A stretch of 64,000 bases of DNA from Bacteroidota bacterium (GTDB lineage: Bacteria; Bacteroidota; Bacteroidia; Bacteroidales; NBLH01): NCBI GenBank assembly GCA_025361565.1, contig JANYKN010000034.1, positions 1-64,000 of the forward strand. Direction: 5' to 3'. This document shows, piece after piece, positions 10,815-20,753 of the stretch. The notes beneath the pieces are model-generated. The model was not told where the DNA came from and did not search any database. It worked only from the letters and a program-made list of their open reading frames with translations. Each line of letters begins with the position of its first letter. Within the stretch, counting starts at the first letter, position 1. The translations under genes were made by a program, and so were the position numbers.

Positions 10815-11936
10815 ATGGTTGAAAAAAGAGAAATAATTCTCGGCGAGAACGAACCGTATGTAATCAATATGGGGCCACAGCATCCATCTACCCATGGAGT
10901 GCTAAGGTTTGAGTTGAGCCTTAAAGGCGAAACCGTTTTTAAAGTAGTGCCTCATTGCGGATACATTCACCGTGGAATTGAAAAAATGTGTGAGTCAAAC
11001 ACATATCAGCAAATTATTCACCTTACCGACAGAATGGATTACCTTTCTGCACATCCAAATAATGAAGCTGTTAGCCTTTGCGTTGAAAAAGCGTTGGGAA
11101 TTGAAGTTCCCGAGCGTGTTAAAGTAATCCGTACCATTTTATCTGAACTTGGCCGTTTGGCTTCACATCAACTATGGTGGTGTGCTTTTGGAATGGATTT
11201 AGGTGCTTTAACTACCTTTTTCTATGGTCTTAGAGATCGTGAAAAAATCCTTGATATTTTCGAAGAAAGCTTTGGTTCAAGATTGTTGCACAGTTATATT
11301 TGCCCTGGTGGATTGATGAATGATGTTCATCCTAATTTCAAACAAAGGATCAAAGATTTCATTCCTTATTTCAGGAAAAAACTTCCTGAATATGATCAAT
11401 TATTGAGCGGCAATGTTATTTTTAAAGAACGTTCCAGAGGAATTGGCATGTTGAGTCTTGAAGATGCCATTTCATATGGAGTAACCGGACCATCGGGAAG
11501 GGGATCAGGTTTTTCTTGCGATATCCGTAAATCACAACCATACAGTGCATATGACAGAGTTGATTTCAAAGAAATCCTTTTTACCGAAGGCGATACTTAT
11601 GCAAGATATAGAGTTAGGATTGCCGAAATGTGGGAATCCATGAAAATTCTTGAACAACTTGTTGACCAAATACCTGATGGCGACTATACTGCCAAAATGA
11701 AACCAATTATTAAGCTTCCTGAAGGGGAATATTACCAATCGGTTGAAACCGCTAGGGGCGAATTAGGTGTATACATTGTAAGTAAAGGGGATAAATTCCC
11801 GGTTCGGGTTAAATTCCGTACTCCAAATTTCAGCAATCTTTTTGCTATCAATCATATGGCTGTTGGACATAAAATTGCCGATTTGGTTGCAATCAGTGGT
11901 TCGCTTGATTTGGTTATTCCCGATATTGACAGATAA
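10815..11936 (+). CDS. nuoD: NADH-quinone oxidoreductase subunit D
   Basis: YVINMGPQHPSTHGVLRFELSLKGE; HCGYIHRGIEKMCE; TDRMDYLSAHPNNEA. Confidence 0.97.
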   Translation: MVEKREIILGENEPYVINMGPQHPSTHGVLRFELSLKGETVFKVVPHCGYIHRGIEKMCESNTYQQIIHLTDRMDYLSAHPNNEAVSLCVEKALGIEVPERVKVIRTILSELGRLASHQLWWCAFGMDLGALTTFFYGLRDREKILDIFEESFGSRLLHSYICPGGLMNDVHPNFKQRIKDFIPYFRKKLPEYDQLLSGNVIFKERSRGIGMLSLEDAISYGVTGPSGRGSGFSCDIRKSQPYSAYDRVDFKEILFTEGDTYARYRVRIAEMWESMKILEQLVDQIPDGDYTAKMKPIIKLPEGEYYQSVETARGELGVYIVSKGDKFPVRVKFRTPNFSNLFAINHMAVGHKIADLVAISGSLDLVIPDIDR

Positions 11937-11947
11937 ATTAGAACTTT

Positions 11948-13033
11948 ATGAAATTTTTATACGATTTTTCAATTTTAACAAATTCAATTCACCAAATGCT
12001 GGCTGCTTCGCTATCGCCACTTTGGGTATTTATCATCGAACTTGTTTTGGTGGGATTGGTTTTTCTCGGATTTTATGCAATACTCGGTTTATTCCTCGTT
12101 TACCTCGAAAGAAGGGTTTGTGCCTTCATTCAAAACCGTTTAGGTCCAAATAGGGTAGGGCCACAAGGGATTTTCCAGACCATTGCCGACTTAGTAAAAC
12201 TGTTATTTAAAGAATTGTTTGTTGTTCGCAAGGCCGATAAAATTCTTTTTAACCTGGCTCCTTTTATCGTCATCATTGCCTCGTTAATGGCCATTGGGGC
12301 TATTCCTTATGCAAAAGGACTTCACGCAATTGATTTAAATATAGGTGTTTTTTATATCCTTGCAGTTACTTCTCTTGGTGTTGTTGGAATACTTTTAGCA
12401 GGATGGTCCAGTAACAGTAAATATTCTTTGCTTGGCGCAATGCGCAGCGGGGCTCAGATAATAAGTTATGAACTTTCAGTAGGTTTATCTTTGCTTGCAG
12501 TCATCATTTTTTCAGGTTCCATGCAGTTATCAACCATTGTTGAAAGCCAAGCTAACGGATGGTGGATTTTCAAAGGTCATATTCCTGCATTTTTTGCTTT
12601 TGTTATCTTCTTAATTGCTGCAACCGCTGAAACAAACCGTGGTCCTTTCGATTTGGCTGAAGCCGAATCTGAATTAACAGCAGGATTTCATACAGAATAT
12701 ACCGGAATCAGGTTTGCATTTTTCTTTTTGGCCGAATACATGAACATGTTCTTGGCTGCTGCACTTGCCACTACTGTATTCCTTGGCGGATGGATGCCTT
12801 TTCATTTTTTTGATTTTAGTGGTTTCAACTATGTAATGGATTTTATCCCGCCATTTGTTTGGTTCTTTGGGAAAACTTTTGTGGTAATCTATATCATCAT
12901 GTTATTTAAATGGACATTCCCACGTTTAAGGATTGACCAATTATTGACACTTGAATGGAAGTATTTGCTACCGCTTAATTTATTAAATATTATTGTAATA
13001 GCCTTCATCGTGTTGATGGGATGGCATTTTTAA
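11948..13033 (+). CDS. nuoH: NADH-quinone oxidoreductase subunit H
   Basis: [64 protein letters not shown]. Confidence 0.97.
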   Translation: MKFLYDFSILTNSIHQMLAASLSPLWVFIIELVLVGLVFLGFYAILGLFLVYLERRVCAFIQNRLGPNRVGPQGIFQTIADLVKLLFKELFVVRKADKILFNLAPFIVIIASLMAIGAIPYAKGLHAIDLNIGVFYILAVTSLGVVGILLAGWSSNSKYSLLGAMRSGAQIISYELSVGLSLLAVIIFSGSMQLSTIVESQANGWWIFKGHIPAFFAFVIFLIAATAETNRGPFDLAEAESELTAGFHTEYTGIRFAFFFLAEYMNMFLAAALATTVFLGGWMPFHFFDFSGFNYVMDFIPPFVWFFGKTFVVIYIIMLFKWTFPRLRIDQLLTLEWKYLLPLNLLNIIVIAFIVLMGWHF

Positions 13034-13040
13034 GATAGCT

Positions 13041-13523
13041 ATGAATCCTGTAATAAAATATTTTTCAGAAATAGTAAAAGGTGTTGGGACATTGATCACA
13101 GGCATGAAAGTCACCTCAGGCTATTTTATCCGACCCAAAGAAATAATTACTCAGAAATATCCTGAAAACAGGGATACCCTTATAATGCTTGAAAGGTTTA
13201 AAGGGGAGGTTGTTATGCCTCATGACGAGAACAATCAACATGCCTGTACGGGTTGTGGTATTTGCGAGATTAATTGTCCAAATGGTTCAATACAAATCTT
13301 AACAGCAAAAATTACCAATGCCGAAGGTAAATCTGTTAGAGTTATTGATAAGCACATCTATCATCTATCAATGTGCACCATGTGTGGTTTATGTGTAAAA
13401 ACTTGCCCTTCGGACGCGATTGTGTTTGCACCAACCTTTGAACATGCTGTCTTTGATAGGAACAAGCTAACACTTCAACTTAATAAACCTGGTTCTTCAA
13501 TTAAAAAAGGAGTTAAAGAATGA
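13041..13523 (+). CDS. nuoI: NADH-quinone oxidoreductase subunit I (2x 4Fe-4S ferredoxin)
   Basis: HACTGCGICEINCPNGSIQI and LSMCTMCGLCVKTCPSDAIVF. Confidence 0.95.
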   Translation: MNPVIKYFSEIVKGVGTLITGMKVTSGYFIRPKEIITQKYPENRDTLIMLERFKGEVVMPHDENNQHACTGCGICEINCPNGSIQILTAKITNAEGKSVRVIDKHIYHLSMCTMCGLCVKTCPSDAIVFAPTFEHAVFDRNKLTLQLNKPGSSIKKGVKE

Positions 13524-14050
13524 GTCTGTATGAAATAATGTTCGCGATTTTCGCGGCAGTCATTTTGGTGTTTTCAATCCTCACCATCACAACACGTCGT
13601 ATTTTAAGGGCTGCTGTATATTTGTTATTTGTGTTGTTATCTACTGCAGGTGTTTATTTTTGGCTTCAGTATGAATTCCTTGCCGGTGTGCAAGTTGCAC
13701 TTTATGCCGGTGGTATTGTAGTTATTATTATTTTCTCGATTTTGTTAACCCATCACATCGACCATAAATTCGATAGGGCTGCCTGGTGGAATATTATATC
13801 AGGATCAGCTCTTGCTATTGTAGGATCGGTCACTGCTATCAGCACAATTCTAAGTTATGATTTTAAACCAATAGCCAAGGTAGCTATTGATAGTTCTGTA
13901 AAAAGTATAGGAAATCAATTGGTTAGTACCGGACACAATGGTTACGTGCTGCCTTTTGAGGTAATCAGTATTTTATTATTGGCCGCTTTAATTGGAGCTA
14001 TCGTAGTTGCTAAAAAAGAAGATACCAATTCAGAACCGATTTCAAAATAA
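13520..14050 (+). CDS. nuoJ: NADH-quinone oxidoreductase subunit J
   Basis: NuoJ-like TM segments (AAVYLLFVLLSTAGVYFWLQYEFLAGVQVALYAGGIVVIIIFSILL); syntenic position. Confidence 0.93.
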   Translation: MSLYEIMFAIFAAVILVFSILTITTRRILRAAVYLLFVLLSTAGVYFWLQYEFLAGVQVALYAGGIVVIIIFSILLTHHIDHKFDRAAWWNIISGSALAIVGSVTAISTILSYDFKPIAKVAIDSSVKSIGNQLVSTGHNGYVLPFEVISILLLAALIGAIVVAKKEDTNSEPISK

Positions 14051-14371
14051 TTGAACATGGAGCATATACCTTTACAATATTTTCTTATCCTAAGTACCCT
14101 GATGTTTTTTATTGGCGTAGCAGGATTCATTATTCGACGCAATCTGATTACCATTTTGATGTCAGTTGAACTGATGTTGAACTCGGTGAACATTAATTTT
14201 GTAGCCATAAACCGCTACTTATATCCTGATCAAATGCAAGGGCACTTCTTTTCATTGTTTATTGTAGCTATTGCTGCTGCTGAAGCTTCTGTTGCTATTG
14301 CGTTGATCATCAATATTTATCGTAGGTTTGATACGATAGAAGTGACTGAAGTAAAAGAAATGAAATATTAA
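14051..14371 (+). CDS. nuoK: NADH-quinone oxidoreductase subunit K (start TTG 14051 or ATG 14057)
   Basis: RNLITILMSVELMLNSVNINFVA; FSLFIVAIAAAEASVAIALIINIYR. Confidence 0.95.
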   Translation: MNMEHIPLQYFLILSTLMFFIGVAGFIIRRNLITILMSVELMLNSVNINFVAINRYLYPDQMQGHFFSLFIVAIAAAEASVAIALIINIYRRFDTIEVTEVKEMKY

Positions 14372-14394
14372 TAACCAGAGGTTAATTCTTAACT

Positions 14395-16314
14395 ATGAGT
14401 ACTTTTAACTACACCATTTTAATTCCTGCTCTGCCATTGGCAATGTTTCTGCTGATTGGATTAACAGGTCATAAATTTAAAGCGCTGGTATCTGGTATTG
14501 CCGGCACTGCAAGTTTGGGTTTTATTACCATCTTATCTTATATTACCGCTATAAATTATTTCTGGGGAACAGGAATGGTAAATGATGTTTATCAAACCAT
14601 TATTCCTTTCAATTTCGAATGGCTTAATTTTACCGAAACACTTCAGGTGAAAATGGGTGTTTTATTGGATCCCATTTCTGTAATGATGTTGGTTGTTATA
14701 ACTACAGTTTCATTTGCTGTGCATTTATATAGTATTGGCTATATGAAAGGTGAAGTTGGGTTTAGCCGCTTTTTTGCTTTCTTATCGCTATTCTCGTTTT
14801 CAATGCTGGGACTTGTGCTTGCAACCAATATTTTCCAAATGTATATCTTTTGGGAACTGGTTGGGGTTTCATCTTTTTTATTGATTGGATATTATTATGA
14901 GAAACCTTCAGCTGTTGCAGCATCTAAAAAAGCTTTTATTGTAACACGTTTTGCTGATTTCGGTTTCCTTGTTGGTATTCTAATCTTATCGTACTTTACG
15001 GGAACTTTTGATTTTGGAATCCTTACAAATCCTTTAACATCGCCTGTAGCTTCCTTTGTTGGAACTTCTTTCATGGGTATCTCGGTTATTTCGTGGGCAA
15101 TGATATTAATTTTTATGGGTGGTGCCGGTAAATCAGCCATGCTACCATTTCATATTTGGTTGCCCGATGCAATGGAAGGTCCAACTCCTGTTTCAGCTCT
15201 TATTCATGCGGCCACTATGGTTGTTGCCGGTGTATATTTAGTTGCACGGATGTTTGTGGTTTATCATCTTTGGGCTCCCGATGTTCAGGAAGTTATTGCA
15301 TGGGTTGGTGGTATTACTTCTCTATTTGCCGCAGTTATTGCTATTACTCAATACGATATTAAACGGGTGCTTGCTTTTTCAACACTCTCACAAATAGGTT
15401 ATATGATGCTTGCATTGGGCGTTTCAGGTTACGGTGAGCATGCTGGTGTAGGTTATATGGCTTCTATGTTCCATTTGTTTACACACGCCATGTTCAAGGC
15501 TTTGTTGTTTCTTGGTGCTGGTTCTGTAATACATTCGGTACATAGCAATTATATGTATGATATGGGCGGGTTGCGTAAGTATTTACCAATTACTCACATT
15601 ACTTTTTTAATTGCCTGTTTAACTATTGCCGGTGTACCTTTCTTGTCTGGATTTTATAGTAAAGATGAAATTTTGGTAGCTGCGTTTGAACACAATAAAA
15701 TATTGTTTGGAATCGAATATTTGGTTGCCGGTTTAACTGCTTTTTATATGTTCAGGCTTTATTTTAATATATTCTGGGGTGAAGACAAAGTATATCATCA
15801 CACTCCACATGAGTCGCCATTGGTAATGACAATTCCATTGATGGTATTGGCTTTTGGTTCTATTTTTTCAGGATACTTGCCTTTCAGCCATTTGGTAACA
15901 AGCGATAAAATGGCTTTTACTACCCATTTGGATTACGCCATTGCAATTCCATCTATCTTAATTGGATTCCTTGGAATTGGTGTAGCCTGGATTATGTATA
16001 AAAAGAAAACAGATATACCTGATAGAATCTCTGCTGCATTAGGCGGATTTTATACTACAGTTTACAATAAATTTTATTTCGATGAAATATATCTTTTCGT
16101 AACAAGAAAGATTTTATTCAATATCGTATCACAAAGTGTGGCATGGTTCGACCGTCATATTGTTGATGGAAGCATGAATGGTATTGCCAACGTTGTTATT
16201 ACCAGTTCAAAGAAAATTAAAAGCTTGCAATCCGGTCAGCTACAACAATATGCTGCTGTATTTGTTGCAGGCGCATTAGGATTGTTATTGTATGTTATTT
16301 ATTTGCTAGGTTAA
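14395..16314 (+). CDS. nuoL: NADH-quinone oxidoreductase subunit L
   Basis: FWELVGVSSFLLIGYYYEKPSAVAASKKAFIVTRFADFGF; PFHIWLPDAMEGPTPVSALIHAATMVVAGVYLVAR. Confidence 0.97.
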   Translation: MSTFNYTILIPALPLAMFLLIGLTGHKFKALVSGIAGTASLGFITILSYITAINYFWGTGMVNDVYQTIIPFNFEWLNFTETLQVKMGVLLDPISVMMLVVITTVSFAVHLYSIGYMKGEVGFSRFFAFLSLFSFSMLGLVLATNIFQMYIFWELVGVSSFLLIGYYYEKPSAVAASKKAFIVTRFADFGFLVGILILSYFTGTFDFGILTNPLTSPVASFVGTSFMGISVISWAMILIFMGGAGKSAMLPFHIWLPDAMEGPTPVSALIHAATMVVAGVYLVARMFVVYHLWAPDVQEVIAWVGGITSLFAAVIAITQYDIKRVLAFSTLSQIGYMMLALGVSGYGEHAGVGYMASMFHLFTHAMFKALLFLGAGSVIHSVHSNYMYDMGGLRKYLPITHITFLIACLTIAGVPFLSGFYSKDEILVAAFEHNKILFGIEYLVAGLTAFYMFRLYFNIFWGEDKVYHHTPHESPLVMTIPLMVLAFGSIFSGYLPFSHLVTSDKMAFTTHLDYAIAIPSILIGFLGIGVAWIMYKKKTDIPDRISAALGGFYTTVYNKFYFDEIYLFVTRKILFNIVSQSVAWFDRHIVDGSMNGIANVVITSSKKIKSLQSGQLQQYAAVFVAGALGLLLYVIYLLG

Positions 16315-16407
16315 AATCAGAAATTAGTCATTTGAACTTGGAAATTAGAAATTAGTGTAAATGTCAATCAACAATAGTCAATATTCAATATTCAACATAT
16401 ATTTCTC

Positions 16408-17904
16408 ATGAACATACTGAATTTATTAATTTTAATCCCAATTTTAACAGTAACAGGGATTGCCGTTTCCAAAAGCATGGATGCTGTGCGAAAAGTAGCA
16501 GCTATTGGAATGTTTTTGCAATTAATTACTTCCATTGTCATTTTGTTTGTTTATATGGGAATACGCAAAAGTGGCGTAACCGACGAAATGGTACTCATGT
16601 CAGATTATACATGGTTTACTACCATTAATATCCATTACACAATTGGTATTGATGGTATTTCAGCAGCCATGATTTTGCTTACATCTATTGTGGTTTTTGC
16701 CGGTATTTTTGCGTCTTGGGAAGTTTCAAATTTACAAAAAGAGTTTTTTATCTCTCTTATATTGCTTGCAACTGGGGTTTTTGGTTTCTTTATTTCGATT
16801 GACCTTTTTACTATGTTCCTTTATTACGAATTGGCGGTAATACCTATGTATTTGCTGATTGGGATTTGGGGAACAGGACCAAAAGAGTATTCTGCTATGA
16901 AACTTACCATTATGCTTATGGCGGGTTCAGCTCTATTAATTGTTGCTCTTTTTGGGATTTATTATCTGACAGGTCCTGCTGATGGTCAGCATACATTCAA
17001 TTTATTGGAACTTGCTAAAAATACAATGAGCCTTCCTGCTCAACGTTTCTTTTTTCCATTCGCATTTCTTGGATTTGGGGTTTTAGGTGCATTGTTTCCA
17101 TTTCATACATGGTCGCCTGACGGTCATGCTTCTGCACCAACAGCGGTTTCCATGCTACATGCTGGTGTGTTGATGAAACTAGGGGGATATGGTATTTTCC
17201 GTATTGCCATGTATTTGATGCCACAAGCTGCTGCTGAACAAGCCTGGATATTTATTATCCTTACCAGTACCAGTGTAATTTATGGAGCTTTTGGCGCCAT
17301 CTGGCAAAAAGATTTAAAATATATCAATGCATATTCATCCGTAAGCCATTGTGGTTTGGTAATATTCGGTTTGTTGATGATGAACAAAACTGCCATGGAC
17401 GGTGCAATTTTACAAATGATTTCACATGGTTTGATGACTGCACTTTTCTTCGCATTAATCGGTATGATCTATTCCCGAACACATACCCGTATCATCAGTG
17501 AAATGGGTGGTTTGATGAAAGTGATGCCATTTTTGGGCGTGGTTTATTTGATTGCAGGTTTAGCTTCTTTAGGTTTACCTGGATTAAGTGGTTTCGTTGC
17601 AGAAATGTCGATTTTCTTTGGTGCATTTCAGCACGATGATATGTTCCACAGAGTTGCGACTATCATGGCTATTTCAGCTATCGTTGTTACAGCAGTTTAC
17701 ATTTTACGTGTTGTTGGTATACTTTTACTTGGTCCTATCAAAAATGAGGAGTACAAACTTCTAACAGATGCTACCTGGTATGAAAAAATAAGCACTTTAA
17801 GTCTTTTGATAGCTGTTGCTGGTATTGGTATTTATCCAACATGGTTGTACAATATGATTTATGAAAGCATTGGGCCAATTGCAGCTAAATTGATTGTTTA
17901 TTGA
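16408..17904 (+). CDS. nuoM: NADH-quinone oxidoreductase subunit M
   Basis: FLYYELAVIPMYLLIGIWG; PFHTWSPDGHASAPTAVSMLHAGVLMKLGGYGIFR. Confidence 0.97.
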   Translation: MNILNLLILIPILTVTGIAVSKSMDAVRKVAAIGMFLQLITSIVILFVYMGIRKSGVTDEMVLMSDYTWFTTINIHYTIGIDGISAAMILLTSIVVFAGIFASWEVSNLQKEFFISLILLATGVFGFFISIDLFTMFLYYELAVIPMYLLIGIWGTGPKEYSAMKLTIMLMAGSALLIVALFGIYYLTGPADGQHTFNLLELAKNTMSLPAQRFFFPFAFLGFGVLGALFPFHTWSPDGHASAPTAVSMLHAGVLMKLGGYGIFRIAMYLMPQAAAEQAWIFIILTSTSVIYGAFGAIWQKDLKYINAYSSVSHCGLVIFGLLMMNKTAMDGAILQMISHGLMTALFFALIGMIYSRTHTRIISEMGGLMKVMPFLGVVYLIAGLASLGLPGLSGFVAEMSIFFGAFQHDDMFHRVATIMAISAIVVTAVYILRVVGILLLGPIKNEEYKLLTDATWYEKISTLSLLIAVAGIGIYPTWLYNMIYESIGPIAAKLIVY

Positions 17905-17992
17905 TTATCGAATATTGATTATTGAAAGATTTATAATTGATAATTATTTAAAGATTGAAAATTGTTTAGTAATATTAAATTTTTCAATATAA

Positions 17993-18010
17993 AATATTCA
18001 ATAGACAATA
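17993..18010. repeat. 18-nt direct repeat AATATTCAATAGACAATA, copy 1
   Basis: Exact copy of 18401-18418; flanks the four-helix-bundle gene. Confidence 0.9.
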
Positions 18011-18013
18011 TAA

Positions 18014-18373
18014 ATGAATAATACTGATTTAAAAAATAGGTCAAAAACATTTGCTCATCGTTGTATTAAATTAACACTTGCTTTGCCTGATACATATTTG
18101 GCCAAGCATATTAAGGGACAATTGATCAGATCATCAACTTCTGTGGCTGCAAATTACAGAGCTTCGTGTCTGGCGCAATCAAAAGCAGGTTTCATCTCTA
18201 AAATGAGTATAGTCATTGAAGAAGTGGATGAATCATTTTTCTGGCTTGAATTTATAGTTGATGAAAGTTTATTAAAAAGAGATTTAGTGAATGATTTAAT
18301 GAAGGAAGCAGCTGAGCTAACATCAATTTTCATCGCATCTAGAAAAACTGCATCAGCGAACTTGAAAAAATGA
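18014..18373 (+). CDS. Four-helix bundle protein (S23 / 23S-rRNA intervening-sequence protein family)
   Basis: RSKTFAHRCIKLTLALPDTYLAKHIKGQLIRSSTSVAANYRASCLAQSKAGFISKMSIVIEEVDESFFWLEFI is a typical family signature. Confidence 0.9.
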   Translation: MNNTDLKNRSKTFAHRCIKLTLALPDTYLAKHIKGQLIRSSTSVAANYRASCLAQSKAGFISKMSIVIEEVDESFFWLEFIVDESLLKRDLVNDLMKEAAELTSIFIASRKTASANLKK

Positions 18374-18400
18374 ATAATGAATATTGTCTATTGATTAATC

Positions 18401-18418
18401 AATATTCAATAGACAATA
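18401..18418. repeat. 18-nt direct repeat AATATTCAATAGACAATA, copy 2 (also part of an inverted repeat with 18383-18394)
   Basis: Exact match to 17993-18010. ATTGTCTATTGA (18383-18394) pairs with TCAATAGACAAT (18406-18417). Confidence 0.9.
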
Positions 18419-18457
18419 AACAATAAACAATAAACAATAATCAATATTCAATAGGAT

Positions 18458-19879
18458 ATGAATTTTCAGGATTTATTACTTATGCAGCACGAATTGCTGC
18501 TAACACTGGCAGCCTTGGTGGTTTTATGTGTTGAGATTTTCTCGCCAGAAAATAATAAAAGGATGGTAGTGCCTTTGGCTGTTTTTTCTATGTTGTTAAT
18601 TGCAGCTGTAAGTTTCTTTTTCCCAACTTCTGGAAAAGCATTTGGCGATATGTACCAAAGCGATACATTAAGAGGTGCAATGAAATCGGTACTTGATATT
18701 GCAACTTTGATTGTATTTCTTCAATCCTATGGCTGGGTAAACAAAGAAGAGAACAGGAATAAAATTTCTGAGTTTTTCATTATCATATTCTCCAGTTTAA
18801 TCGGGATGAATTTCATGATTTCGTCGGGCGATTTTTTAATGCTTTATTTGGGACTGGAATTGGCAACAATTCCTATTGCTGCGTTGGCTGCATTTGATCG
18901 TTATAAAATGAAATCTGCTGAAGCTGGTATCAAACTTATTTTATCTTCAGCTTTATCTACAGCTATTTTGTTGTATGGTTTATCGATGATTTATGCCACA
19001 ACTGGTTCAATCTATTTCGATGAAGTGAGAGCTGCTTTCAAACCTGATGCATTATCGGTTTTGGGAATGATTTTCTTTATTACAGGAATGGGATTTAAAA
19101 TGTCGTTGGTTCCTTTTCATTTATGGACAGCCGATGTTTATGAAGGTTCACCAATTGCTGTTACATCATATCTTTCAGTTGTTTCTAAAGGTGCGGCTGC
19201 GTTTATCTTTACATTTGTGCTTTATACTGTTTTCCCTATTGCTTCTGAAATTTGGTTACAGGTTTTGGTTGTATTATCAATCGTAACCATGACCATTGGT
19301 AACCTTTTTGCCATCCGTCAGGGAAATATGAAACGATTTTTGGCTTTTTCGAGTATCGCGCAAGCAGGTTTCTTGTTGCTTGGTATTTTAGGCCAAGGTC
19401 AATTGGGAATGGGAACCGTAATCTTCTTTTTATTGGTTTATGTATTTACCAACCTTGCTGCATTTAGTGTGGTAGCTGCCATATCTGATGCAACCGGAAA
19501 AGAAGATATGACTGATTACAACGGATTGTACAAGACCAATCCCAATTTAAGCCTTATGTTGATGCTTGCCTTGTTTTCGCTTGCAGGTATTCCACCAGTA
19601 GCTGGTTTCTTTGGTAAGTTGTTTTTATTTAGTGCAATGGCAAGTAAGGGTTATTATATTGTTCTATTTATTGCAGTTATTAACGCAACCATTTCGCTTT
19701 ACTATTATTTGTTACCGGTACGTGCCATGTTCATTAACAAAAGCGATAACCCGATTGAACATTTTAAATCAAATATATACTTAAAGATAGGACTTGGAAT
19801 TTCGGTTGTTGGTATTCTTTTGACTGGTGTTTTCAGTATTGTATATGAGTATTTGATTTCTGTTAGCGCAGGACTTTGA
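18458..19879 (+). CDS. nuoN: NADH-quinone oxidoreductase subunit N
   Basis: YLGLELATIPIAALAAFDRYKMKSAEAGIKLILSSALSTAILLYGLSMIYATTG; VPFHLWTADVYEGSPIAVTSYLSVVSKGAA. Confidence 0.96.
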   Translation: MNFQDLLLMQHELLLTLAALVVLCVEIFSPENNKRMVVPLAVFSMLLIAAVSFFFPTSGKAFGDMYQSDTLRGAMKSVLDIATLIVFLQSYGWVNKEENRNKISEFFIIIFSSLIGMNFMISSGDFLMLYLGLELATIPIAALAAFDRYKMKSAEAGIKLILSSALSTAILLYGLSMIYATTGSIYFDEVRAAFKPDALSVLGMIFFITGMGFKMSLVPFHLWTADVYEGSPIAVTSYLSVVSKGAAAFIFTFVLYTVFPIASEIWLQVLVVLSIVTMTIGNLFAIRQGNMKRFLAFSSIAQAGFLLLGILGQGQLGMGTVIFFLLVYVFTNLAAFSVVAAISDATGKEDMTDYNGLYKTNPNLSLMLMLALFSLAGIPPVAGFFGKLFLFSAMASKGYYIVLFIAVINATISLYYYLLPVRAMFINKSDNPIEHFKSNIYLKIGLGISVVGILLTGVFSIVYEYLISVSAGL

Positions 19880-19908
19880 AATTAGAAATTAGTCATTAGA
19901 ACTTAGCA

Positions 19909-19929
19909 CTTCGACTGCGCTCAGTGACC
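19909..19929. repeat. Dispersed short repeat CTTCGACTGCGCTCAGTGACC
   Basis: Same CTTCGACT-n-GCTCAG core appears near 20308-20352, 21000-21060 and 21098-21118. Confidence 0.75.
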
Positions 19930-19981
19930 AAGATCAATTATTTTCACATTTAAGCATATCATTCATTTAAGCATAAAAAAG

Positions 19982-20305
19982 ATGGCTCTAAATAAATTAA
20001 AACCCGTAGTTGAAGAGATAGAAGGTGTTCGTTGTATTGTTGTTGAAGCTGGAATTAATGAAGATCGTCTTAATTTTTTAAAGAAATTACTTGAGCTTAA
20101 CGAATATACTGTTAAAATCAAAGTTGCCGAAGACAATACTTCCACCATTGGAGTTACTGATTTAATGTTTAACGCTGTGTTGGATGTTTATAAACGCAGA
20201 TTAAAAAGTTTTACCGGTAAAAAAGTTACCCCAGCCTATTGGTTGCAGATTTCGGACTCTGAAACTGAAGACGAAGTGAATTATTATCACTTTAAAAAAC
20301 AATAG
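19982..20305 (+). CDS. Conserved-looking hypothetical protein (107 aa)
   Basis: Complete ORF right after nuoN, same strand, followed by a strong hairpin terminator. Confidence 0.75.
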   Translation: MALNKLKPVVEEIEGVRCIVVEAGINEDRLNFLKKLLELNEYTVKIKVAEDNTSTIGVTDLMFNAVLDVYKRRLKSFTGKKVTPAYWLQISDSETEDEVNYYHFKKQ

Positions 20306-20307
20306 GG

Positions 20308-20352
20308 CTTCGACTTACTTCGGCTTCGCTCAGTAACCGCCGCTCAGCCACC
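20308..20352. repeat. Dispersed short repeats CTTCGACTTACTTCGGCTTCGCTCAGTAACCGCCGCTCAGCCACC
   Basis: Compound copy of the CTTCGACT...GCTCAG family. Confidence 0.7.
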
Positions 20353-20437
20353 AATAAGAACTTAGAAATTAGGTATTAGAACTTAGATATTAGCTTAGCT
20401 AATTTTAATATTCAATAAGCAATAATCATTATACAAT

Positions 20438-20479
20438 AAAAGCAGGTAATCAATTTTGAATAATTGATTATCTGCTTTT
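20438..20479. terminator. Strong intrinsic hairpin (possibly bidirectional)
   Basis: AAAAGCAGGTAATCAATT / TTGAAT / AATTGATTATCTGCTTTT: 18-bp stem with one G:T, followed by T-run. Confidence 0.8.
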
Positions 20480-20488
20480 TTATTTTAC

Positions 20489-20593
20489 CTAAAGGCGAAA
20501 CCTTAAGCCAATCATGTGATAAATCATATTGATGCTGGCAGAATCATCATAGAAGATAATAGGACCAATGTAGAAGGTGTTAATACCAATAGG
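20489..20593 (-). pseudogene. C-terminal remnant of an outer-membrane beta-barrel-like protein
   Basis: Minus strand reads PIGINTFYIGPIIFYDDSASINMIYHMIGLRFRL*, an OMP-like terminal strand; an in-frame stop lies just upstream and no full gene is present. Confidence 0.4.
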
Positions 20594-20753
20594 CCAAGTA
20601 ATTATTCAAATAAATACAATAAAAACTCCAATCATGAAAGTATAAATACCTATAAGAGAAATGTTACTTTCCATAAAGCATGTGACAGCATCAATCTATC
20701 AGGTAACAATATATTTGAAGCAACTATTTGTAACAAAAAGACATGTCGAAAGA

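Noticed and set aside
15156-15362. ORF with Cys/Ser/Gly-rich translation inside nuoL
   Set aside because: Out-of-frame shadow ORF in a conserved coding region.
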